Assembly: GCA_905250025.1 (NCBI GenBank)
Contig: CAJNOJ010000091.1
Location: 302,805-366,804 of the forward strand
DNA: 64,000 bases
Source of the DNA: Adineta ricciae
Lineage: Eukaryota; Rotifera; Eurotatoria; Adinetida; Adinetidae
Direction of reading: 5' to 3'
Shown here: positions 55,756 to 64,000 of the stretch, piece after piece
How the letters are laid out: the number at the start of each line of letters is the position of its first letter
How positions within the stretch are numbered: the stretch's first letter is position 1
Position numbers and translations under genes: made by a program
Notes under the pieces: generated by a model
The model's input: only the letters and a program-made list of their open reading frames with translations
Database searches by the model: none
Told to the model about the DNA's origin: nothing

Positions 55756-57343
55756 TTATAAATTGTAAACGTAAATCCACATACGATCAAAACACATGGT
55801 TAACGGGTCATCTAATTGTAGTCGATTGTCTGGTAACAAAGTTCCATTATTAACACCAGATCCGAGAAGATGCACACGGAAAATACAAAGTTGATTCGTT
55901 TGAAAGTGTTGTGTTGCCATGTTATGTGCGTCGTTGACTCTAGCGTAGACAGTCAATGGTTTAATTAGTTTCTTGTCTTCGTTTTGCCAACGAAGTAGTT
56001 GGAAAATATCAGATGGACTTCGGAGTGGACAATAGTAGTAGACCGGTTTTGTACGAATTGTTGAACTAAAAGAAGTTTTGTTTGAGTCACTAGAAAGAGT
56101 TGGATTTTACCTTTGTTTTTCTTTCTTTTCTGAGAAAATGTTTTTCGATGCTAAGATTTTAACTGGACATCCGATTTCATTTGAAAGGTAACGTTCGGTT
56201 TGTGAATAATCATCTTTATTATAAGAATCTAACAGGATAATATCTTGTTCATGATCAGGTAAAGGCGGTGAAGTGTCAGGTTTCGAGGATAGAATATCAT
56301 CGTAGGTTGATAAAGCTGATGCAGACGCAATAGGCGTAGATCTTCGTGAAGAAGGCGAAGCACGTGATGGTTGATTATTTGCAGATTTCCTAAGAAATCA
56401 AATTATGAGAAATTTTACAGATAATATCATTCATTACCGTTGATTATGAGTTGAATTTGAGATCTTTGGACTTGCTGTCGCTGATTGTACATTGTTTGTA
56501 TCGATTAAGTCAGGTTTACTAGCAAATAACATCGCTTATTGATCAATTCTACACACTCGAAAACTTACCGTTGTCGAAGAACTTTCTTAAATGCTTCGAG
56601 AATGTCATCATGACTTTGCTCATTGATTTCTTTTTGTCGAAAATACCTGAGACAAGCATCATTGATCGCATGTTGGCAGTGAGGTTTCGTACAAGAGTCT
56701 ACTAGGGCATAATAACAGTAATGTAATTTATCGCAATACTGCTTTTTCGGGCAACCGCCTTTCTTCGCATGGTCAGTACACACCCAAAACTAAATCAACT
56801 GATCAATGAACTTTTTTAAAGAGAGAAAATTCTTACCGATCGCATTGGGTCAGCACTCGCTCGAACTAATTCGTGTAAAATGACTGCCGGAATTGAAGAT
56901 AAACCTCGTGCATCCAAAATTCTCTGATTGTGAACACTTTTCAAGATATCATGATCGTATGGACAAGTTTTATTCGTACATTTTGCATACATTGGCCGTA
57001 TATTATAAGGACACAAATGTAAAAACGGACAGGATTGCTTTTTACATTGCTGAGCATAGTGTGTACAACAGAAAAGCTAGAAATACAAAATTTTTTTTCT
57101 ATGAAATCATTTTTTCGTCTTTGTTTCTATACATACGTCTAGTGTCAAAGCGATTTTGTCTGTCATTTGATTATGATGAAGTAAAGGGCGTAATAATTGA
57201 AAGTATTCACTATAAGATTGTTCATTAATCAATTGTAGAATACGTTCTTTCGAAATTTTTAATTGATTAACAATTGAATCTAGTGTATCAATGGAATGTT
57301 TGGTTGTGAGAAGATATCTCAGTAGACTCGTCACTTCATCCAT
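55756..57343 (-). CDS. ZAP/PARP12-like CCCH zinc-finger protein, tandem copy 1
   Basis: Starts at 57343 (MDEVTSLLRYLLTTKHSIDT) and is built from about six exons. The N-terminal 70 residues look like the small winged-helix module that opens ZC3HAV1 (ZAP) and PARP12. CCCH-type fingers follow: CCTHYAQQCKKQSCPFLHLC, then CTNKTCPYDH, then CTDHAKKGGCPKKQYCDKLH, then CTKPHCQH, in the arrangement of ZAP finger blocks. A Ser/Pro-rich linker follows, then a C-terminal region (KPVYYCPLRSPSDIFQLL...MCFDRMWIYVYNL) that I do not recognise. ZAP binds CpG-rich foreign RNA in vertebrates; an RNA-binding or antiviral role here is inference. No PARP catalytic motif is evident. Its neighbour at 57898-58722 is a paralogue in the same orientation. 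Confidence 0.75.
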
Positions 57344-57897
57344 AGTTTCACGTTTGTAATTCTACAAAAATCAAATGAAAAGTATAAAATATTTCAATTT
57401 TCACTTCTATTTTGTTGTTCGCTTTTCTAACGAACGATATCTATTTATTAAAACTGAAAAGCTCTGCTTATTTGATAATCTCTTGTTCGGTATTTTGTTT
57501 TCTTGTTATTGAATAGGATAACAAACTAATGTTTTGGTTTTTAACGATAACAAAAAAAAACTAAAATACAATAAAAGAAAGACGTACTAAATGACAAATG
57601 GTATAATAGAAGTCAATGAATCTGTTCTTCTGTTTTCATTACTAGAAGAATTGCACTGGAGAGAGATCACCCGAGAAGAGAAAAAGAAGAAAAAACAACA
57701 CCACAACAAATGACCAGAAAAATAAAGAAAATCAACAAAAAAAAACGAGAAAGTGAAAGGAAAACCGAGTCTGCACGGATTGACTTGTTTGCTTTTCAAA
57801 ACATAATCATGGGTTGCTGTTGATGTTGTCCATGTTCGTCCATCATTAATGTCATAATCATCATTGGCTGAGCGGGATGTTGCTGTTCTAATGGATA
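57344..57897. other. spacer between tandem CCCH genes
   Basis: A-rich/T-rich spacer that must contain the promoter of the downstream copy and the 3' UTR of the upstream one. A run of open codons at 57796-57896 in a third frame would extend the upstream copy only if a different splice site were used. Confidence 0.45.
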
Positions 57898-58722
57898 ACG
57901 ATAGATGTGTGAATGTTTTCTAAGAATAAGAGAAGAGCATGAATGTATTTTGATCGATTGAAAGTATGACTTACTTATTTTCATCAACAATACGAAAAAG
58001 CGCTATGATATCAAGTGGTTCAACGTGTGCGAGACCACGACGTTCGAGATAATCGATATTTCGTTGTGTTGCCAACGAGTGTCCAGCTTTACAGTCACCA
58101 TATTTGCATAGATGTGGTGAACACATATAAAAATAACACAGATGTAAATCGTCACAGTTAGGTTCTCGACATGGTTTGGGCTTATGATGACAAACTGCAA
58201 ACTATTGAAAGGAGAATGGATTCGATATGTACGAAAAGAGATCAAAGAATGGTTTTCGTTTTGTCTTACCGTTTTACTTGGATCGGCTGATGCTAAAATC
58301 AGCATGATAAGTGTTTTTTGCGGTAGATTTTCTAGACCGCGTTCAATAATCACTCGTCGATTATGTTCTGTATCAAGCGAATGTGATAGCGGACAATCAT
58401 GTGGACGTTGGCAACGACGATTGGGCAAAACTACCGACGGGCATAGATGTAAATAAGGACAGGCATTATCTTTTGTACAACCGTTTGGTGGACGGGCATA
58501 GAACGTGCAGTTGGTAAGATCAAGAACAACTGCTATACGATCATCACCCGGTGTATCAATAGCACGAAGACGAGCGAACACAAAAGGATGGGCGGCAACA
58601 ATGGATAAAATATGTTCAATAGGTGCTTGCAAAGATGCGCATAGAGTTGAAAGGCGTGACAAGGAATTCGTTGTTAGAAGTGTATGAAGAAGAGCAATAG
58701 CATTAACATCTAATAGTGGCAT
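57898..58722 (-). CDS. ZAP/PARP12-like CCCH zinc-finger protein, tandem copy 2
   Basis: Starts at 58722 (MPLLDVNAIALLHTLLTTNS) with the same winged-helix-like opening as its neighbour. CCCH units follow (CTKDNACPYLHLC, CQRPHDCPLSH, CREPNCDDLHLC, CKYGDCKAGH). The motif LASADPSKT before the second finger pair equals VRASADPMRS in copy 1, which proves paralogy. Exons are from 58722 to about 58270, then from about 58202 to 57976, and a last short piece giving NIHTSIVIH and the stop at 57898-57900. It is shorter than copy 1 and lacks the C-terminal domain. A role in RNA recognition is inferred from the fingers only. Confidence 0.72.
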
Positions 58723-59062
58723 AATGAACTGTTCTAAATATAGAGTGATATGATAATATTCGCTTTTGATAAATCAGCGATGATTATACGAAATCAAACA
58801 GAGGATAGATCGACCTACTTGTGACGGAAAAACTCTGATCGTCGAAAGAAATGAATGTCAATAATCTAGAAATGAAGAAGTTGAACTTCAACACTATGTG
58901 TCTCTTGTCTATGCGTTTGTCTGCACGCTTGTGTGTGTTAATATATTAGAAATGAAAGAACAGCAGAATCAACAATAATTATAATAAAAAAAATGTCTAA
59001 GAAGGGAAAAATGAAGTTCGTTCACCGAGCTCTTCGGTTGTTGCTGTTATTATTGGTCTGGT
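58723..59062. other. spacer between CCCH copy 2 and the proteasome gene
   Basis: AT-rich promoter and 3' UTR region. The ORFs visible here on the plus strand are antisense extensions of the proteasome gene. Confidence 0.5.
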
Positions 59063-59921
59063 CTATTCTTTTTTCGACGTTTGTGTCGTTAATGTTGGTG
59101 CGGTTGTTGTTGTTCCACCTATTTGTTTGGCTTGTTTCTTCTTTTCGGCTTCGATTTCATTTTCTTTTTCAATTTCAGCGATATATTTCTCGACTTCTTC
59201 AGCGCTCAAGGTTTTCAATGGTTTATGTCGTGCCATCACAGCGATTTCAACATTTTTCGATCCACTTTGCACAACCTCCAACAAAGCGCGAATGCACAAT
59301 TTGATTGATTCATGAGTTGATTCATATATTGTTTCCGTATAGGCTTTTTCGAGGTATTCACGAACAGTCTTAGCTTGTCGACCAATAGCATTGGCTTTCC
59401 ATTCGTGATAGGTACCACTTGGATCAGTAGAATAAAGACGTGGTGTACCGTCATAGTCGAAACCAACAATTAATGTTGATAAACCGAATGGACGACGGCC
59501 TCGGCCTTGTGTATACTTCTGTTGTAGATCAGCAATGAAACGAGTAATGTATTCAATAGTAACAGGATCTTCAACGTTCAATCGATGGGATTGACATTCG
59601 ATACGAGCACGATGCATTAAAACACGAGCATCAGCTGTCAGGCCTGCAAATGCCATAGCGACATGATCATCTAAGACGCAGATTTTACGAACCGTACTAA
59701 ACAAATTAGTGAAGATCAAGTGGAAAAGCTATCAGATCAATTTACCGATCTTCTTGTAAAACAGCGACGGCCTTCTTTTCGACACCTAGGACAACGATAT
59801 TTTTTCCACGTACACCAACAGCAGTTGATCCTTTTTTGACAGCTTCTTGTGCATATTCGACTTGAAAGAGCCGCCCATCGGGAGAAAATACCGTGATTGC
59901 TGTATCGTACTCGCCTGCCAT
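59063..59921 (-). CDS. PSMA7: 20S proteasome subunit alpha type-7
   Basis: Exons 59746-59921 and 59063-59696. The N-terminus [20 protein letters not shown], continuing [20 protein letters not shown], is the alpha-subunit signature with the gate-forming tail. [20 protein letters not shown], then [27 protein letters not shown] and [17 protein letters not shown] match PSMA7 throughout. The C-terminus carries the long lysine/glutamate-rich tail of alpha-7, here extended with a Thr-rich segment. It is a structural, non-catalytic ring subunit of the 20S core in nucleus and cytoplasm. The ATG at 59921 is chosen because the conserved start begins there; an in-frame upstream extension to 60059 is probably 5' UTR. 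Confidence 0.97.
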
Positions 59922-61550
59922 TATGATGAATCGATATAGATTGAATCTGAAAGAGAAAAAAAGAAGTATTTCAACAGTCGATTTGAAATCCGACTGTTTT
60001 AAATGAAAATATATTCGAACAAACACGCCACAATCAATTTCTGATGACCAATGAGTCATTTTCTATTTCTTCAATAAGAAATTAGAACATACTTTTTATG
60101 CTTGACAACTAATTTATTTTTATATTCGAGTTTAATGCGAATATAAGTGACTACATTATTGTTGTAACGATGTTTATTTTTTTATTCGAGAGACTTTGTT
60201 CACGAAAACTAAACAGTGTTCGACAGAGGGCGCTGCTAACCAGGATATGACTAAGGGAGAGTGTGGCGTGGATCTTGACGGATAACAGATCAATGATATA
60301 GGCTTTTTGACAACAACCACGAACATTAAAAAGTCAGAGATGCAGCTGAGAAATTCATGTCATAGATCGATTCGAACAGCGATTGGAAATTATCTATTTC
60401 AGTTCATTTGCTGATCCATCTTCGAAAATGAGTGGTTTTTCATGTTTCTATGACGTGAATGAACCCTTTGACAAAGATTTCAAAGTCATCTTGGGGATCG
60501 GACTTTACAGTAAGACCTGCTCGAATGATCAATATAACATTCCGCGGAACTTGAACATCAAGTGTCATACGATACAGATTTGCGAAATGAGTGTTTCACC
60601 GAGCTGTATTGATGAGGAGAACACTACCGACATTAGTAGCTGTATGGGTAGAACCGTTGAGAAAGTCAAGAGCCACAAGCAATTTGAAGCTGAATCTTTT
60701 TCTGCTGCTTTATATACGACTAAGTTTTCATACTTATTCAAAGAAAAGGTTGAGCAAAAAGAAGAAATAAATAGTTATGATGTGTTCGCGACAACTCAGG
60801 ATTTTCATACATCAAAACCCACCAAGTCATAATCATATAATGTCATATTTACTATAAAATTTATATGGTCGCTTACATAAAATCATGATAGACGTTTACC
60901 GAGTATGCAATTACATCGAGAATACATTCTTGATGGTACTGTCAAATACAAAATGTCCATCAGTGACTTTGTTTCTTTTTCGATATAGAATAACTCAGAC
61001 AAGATGGAACATAGGTATGTTTTGCGTCGGATATCGTTTTACCTCAAGCGAAAAAGAATGCATCATCAGCACGGTTTATCGCTTCCTTTGTAAATACAAA
61101 TGAATCAGATGGACATAGAAAGTTCATCCAGTGATGAATACGACTTATCGAGGAGCTACCGTTCTCAATGACACAAAAATAAAACAAACACTGTTTATGT
61201 ACACGAAGCGGTAGACTCATCTCCCAAATTTTCTGTCGTACACAGCCATCGTGGAGTCGTATGAAATAAATCACGTTTCTTTGGTTAGCATTGATAGTAA
61301 TCGAGGACATCTTCCGTTAACTGATTTCATTCGACTCTTATCAATTACTCATATTTAAATAAGAACAGAGAAAGCAACAAACAAAAACAGGATTTCCTTC
61401 CGTGCTGTCGAGAGCGAACTTTGAAAGACCAAAAACCGGACTTCTCAACAGCAGGAGAGGTCGCATCCCATGATCGTTGGTTAAATTATACACTTCTCTT
61501 GCGAATGATGTTTCCTTTTCTCTAATAGTTGGAATTGATTTTCGATAACA
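59922..61550. other. intergenic containing one unrecognised ORF
   Basis: Apart from the ORF at 60383-60832 (listed separately) no gene is supported. The bases before 61551 form the upstream region of the acyltransferase gene. Confidence 0.4.
60383..60832 (+). CDS. hypothetical protein, cysteine-containing, single exon
   Basis: A 149-codon ORF, more likely translated from the inner ATG at 60428 (MSGFSCFYDVNEPFDKDFKV). It has balanced composition, seven cysteines and blocks such as VILGIGLYSKTCSNDQYNIP and KSHKQFEAESFSAALYTTKF. The layout faintly recalls the N-terminal part of MACPF/perforin-like proteins, but I cannot see a diagnostic motif. It may be one exon of a larger gene or a fragment. 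Codon use resembles neighbouring genes. Confidence 0.4.
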   Translation: MEIIYFSSFADPSSKMSGFSCFYDVNEPFDKDFKVILGIGLYSKTCSNDQYNIPRNLNIKCHTIQICEMSVSPSCIDEENTTDISSCMGRTVEKVKSHKQFEAESFSAALYTTKFSYLFKEKVEQKEEINSYDVFATTQDFHTSKPTKS

Positions 61551-62629
61551 ATGAAGAATTTCATTGAAGACTTGGTTTTTTTCTTTCATTTCACACTCTT
61601 ATTTTCATCACCTTTCATAATATTGTTCACATTCATTCTCTTATGCTATTTCTGGTCTTTATCGAAAACATTATTCATCGCTTTGATTTATGGTAGTTGG
61701 ATGTATATTGATCAACAAACCCCGGTTCGAGGAGGTCGATGGTCGATTCGTTTACGTCAATTATATATTTGGTCAATAGTTTCTAATTATTTTCCAATAA
61801 AATTAGTCAAAACTGAAGATCTCGATCCAAGTCGAAACTACATCTTCGGTTGTCATCCACATGGTACGATTACTCTCGGTGCTGGGATCAATTTCTTAAC
61901 AGAAGCAACACATTTTTCAACTCTATTTCCTGGTATTCGCCCTCATTTGATGGCGCTTCATTCTAATTTTTTCTTCCCAGTTTTACGTGAATTAATACTT
62001 GGTTTAGGTAGGAATAAGCTTATAAATTCGCCATTAAATTTTTTGTTGTTGTCCTAGGTGAATGTTCTGTCTCAAGAGAGAGTTGTCAATATTTCTTAAA
62101 TGGATCAGCTGGTCAAGGTAATGCTGTTATTATTGTTTGTGGTGGCATGCGGGAGCTGTATTCGACAGAATATGGAAAGATGACGTTCTATTTAAAAAAT
62201 AGAAAAGGTTTTATACGATTATCATTAGAAAATGGGTGAGCAAATACATACAATTAGAATGAACAGAAAAGAAGACATTTTTATTTATTATAGTACATCA
62301 TTAGTACCGGTAATAACATTTGGAGAAAATGAACATTATCGGCTATATAAGAATTACATTTCAAATCGATTTATTTGGGGACGATCAATCATTGGTTATC
62401 TACCTCTTCGTCACCCTGTAACAACTGTTGGTAAGAAAAAGATTATGTTTCTCATGTGATTAAATATATTTTATTAGTCGGTAAACCAATTCATGTTAAT
62501 CAAGTCATTAGTCCATCTCAAATAGATATCGATCAACTCCATGATCAATATCTTCAAGCAATTGAAGAGTTGTATAATACAAATAAAGCAAAATACGGCT
62601 TTGAACATGTGAAGTTACAAATCATTTAA
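61551..62629 (+). CDS. DGAT2: diacylglycerol/monoacylglycerol acyltransferase (DGAT2 family)
   Basis: Exons 61551-62007, 62058-62235, 62294-62430 and 62478-62629. The N-terminus has a paired hydrophobic hairpin (LVFFFHFTLLFSSPFIILFT). The active-site motif HPHG follows (IFGCHPHGTITLGAG), then GSAGQGNAVIIVCGGMRELY, VPVITFGENEHYRL and GYLPLRHPVTTVVGKPIHV. All are in the order seen in DGAT2 and MOGAT enzymes, which esterify diacylglycerol or monoacylglycerol with acyl-CoA on the ER and lipid droplets. Length is typical (about 307 residues). The usual VGGAxE motif reads CGGMRE. DGAT2 and MOGAT cannot be separated by eye. Confidence 0.93.
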
Positions 62630-64000
62630 ATAACATCTGGATAATATTAAGCTAAATTTTCTTATTAGTCTTAAAGCTCCCGCTCAATCCATCGAATATT
62701 GAGTGACCTCCCATAAAAGTCCTGTCTCTGAAAGTTTTTTGAGAACTTTCTTGTGAAATTTGTGAACTTTCTCATCATGAAGATCGAAACGTAACAATAT
62801 CTTAACGTACAAAGTGATAAAGTCTCGGAAAACTATAGCCTATCTATTAAAAACTTCTGAAATCTGGGCATCTGAATCTCTGTGAAAATCACAAGACATA
62901 TTAGAGGGCTCTCTTCGAAATTCTTTTACGCTTGCTAAAGTACAAGCCATAGGGTTTGCAGTATGGAAAGAGGTTTAGTGGAGGTATGAGAAGAAGAACA
63001 CTTCTGCATCACAAACATAAAGATTACTTTTTAAGATAACGAACTATTTGATTAATATAAATTCGAAGTGTATTTAATTTTTATCAATGTTTTTTTAAAG
63101 ATTTTAAAAATAAATGTACGCTGGAAAAATACTTAGCTGATTTTTTAAAATTGAATGATCTAGTTATTGTTCCGATCTGCAACAGAAAGGATTTATTCGA
63201 AATCAAATGAAAAAATTTCTGAACAATTCAGTTCATTTTGTGTATTGTTTTGGTTTCCTCATTTCCTTCATACCAACGTATTACCGGATGATTGGCACAA
63301 GCTGCCATATAAATTTATGTTTATCGATCAACAGATAATCTTTGAGGACAATTTAAATGAAGGTATGGGTGTGGGTGTGAGGATGGGGGTATGGGTGGGG
63401 GTAAAAGTCTTTATCATTGGAACCGATAGAGCTCGTCGAGTTTGATCTGGAAGTGTGGAAATCGAGGTTTGTGATTGCTAGACGAATTCATGCGAGTCTT
63501 TCTAAAAGTTTTAACGTTTTTTGGGTGTTTTTTTTTAAATTTTTTGGGTTTTGTGGGATGAAGGAGAGACTTTTTTTAAAATTTTGTTTTTGGAACCGAG
63601 AGAGCTCATTAAGTTGTATTTGGAACCTGTGTTGGTTCGATTGGAACCTACACTGAAACGAATCCGCTGAAGAAAAAGTTCAATCCTGTGCAAAGATATC
63701 CTACGTTTTCTCTTAGTTTCGCAAAGAGAGAAAAAATACTGTTTAATATCTATAGATCAGTGGCGTAACCAGGATTTTTAGACCAATGGGCAAACTTTGC
63801 TTAGGTTGAAAAAAAGTAGTGGGCAAAACGGGCAAGCTTTTTGTCGATAGGGCAAAACTTTTACACTGATTCAAGTTTCAAAACACGACCACAAACAAAA
63901 GTGAAAAATAAGGATCTTTCATTTTTTAGTATAAAAAACAGAAGAAAGTCCAATACGCTGTCTTGTTTCCTTCACTGTAGTGCAGTATAAGAGAATGCAA
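62630..64000. other. non-coding end of window with repeat-like segments
   Basis: Downstream of the acyltransferase no exon is supported. A G-rich tract lies at 63362-63402. The phrase ttggaaccga(t/g)agagctc occurs twice (63417, 63591). Near 63755, cagtggcgtaaccaggattt, followed by repeated gggcaaa motifs, looks like a dispersed repeat that runs out of the window. Confidence 0.4.
63362..63402 (+). other. potential G-quadruplex tract
   Basis: At least five runs of three or more guanines separated by short TAT, TGT and TGAGGAT spacers occur within 41 bases. This is exceptional in an otherwise AT-rich region. The spacing fits an intramolecular G-quadruplex. Confidence 0.5.

Noticed and set aside
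59127-59315. Plus-strand ORFs across the proteasome gene
   Set aside because: Antisense to PSMA7 exon 2, with Phe/Ser-rich composition typical of antisense of a Glu/Lys-rich tail.

Overview
The window looks like nuclear DNA of a small invertebrate animal. It is AT-rich, uses the standard genetic code, and its genes are split by very short GT-AG introns (mostly about 45-70 bp). Animal-specific families are present: LIM-homeobox, vestigial-like, receptor guanylyl cyclase, FAM78, endosulfine and a ZAP-like CCCH protein. Intron size, compactness and composition fit a rotifer, probably a bdelloid, but that is inference because no rRNA or mitochondrial marker is present. Gene models were assembled by hand from splice signals plus remembered family similarity. 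No database search was run.

Left part (1-36 kb): a low-complexity Gln/Ser/Asn-rich putative regulator (438-2550, -); FAM78 (5397-6859, -); an LMX1-type LIM-homeobox gene (9080-11467, +); a rhodopsin-class GPCR (14938-16052, -); a Gq-like G-alpha with an altered P-loop and C-terminus (18474-20059, +), convergent with a natriuretic-peptide-receptor-type guanylyl cyclase (20258-25951, -); the ribosome-collision E3 ligase ZNF598 (29319-32540, -); and FBXL2/FBXL20 (33355-35660, -), divergent from a kinesin (36970-39424, +). A PWWP (NSD-like) gene starts at 39664 and is cut by an ambiguous base at 40293.

Middle part (40.3-52.05 kb): an accessory tandem array bounded by single N bases at both ends. 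Its unit is a decayed SUPV3L1 helicase copy, then a TATA box, then a three-exon gene for a small coiled-coil protein whose last exon is far more GC-rich than its surroundings. An H/ACA-snoRNA-like RNA begins directly at the stop codon, followed by a run of 3' splice-acceptor-like sequences and a decayed, apparently intronless PA2G4 copy. There are four SUPV3L1 copies, two complete small genes plus a third cut by the N, two RNAs and two PA2G4 copies. The two RNAs keep the same fold through compensatory changes, and their 3' hairpins both have the 15-nt pocket-to-ACA spacing of H/ACA guides. This array is the best candidate for an undescribed system; I read it as a recently amplified snoRNA host gene carried between two pseudogenes. 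The Ns mean its placement in the chromosome is uncertain.

Right part (52-64 kb): a vestigial-like TEAD cofactor (52217-53270, +), endosulfine/ARPP19 (54131-54634, -), two tandem ZAP/PARP12-like CCCH genes (55756-57343 and 57898-58722, -), proteasome subunit alpha-7 (59063-59921, -), an unrecognised ORF (60383-60832, +) and a DGAT2/MOGAT acyltransferase (61551-62629, +). The end is non-coding, with a G-rich tract and a repeat-like segment.
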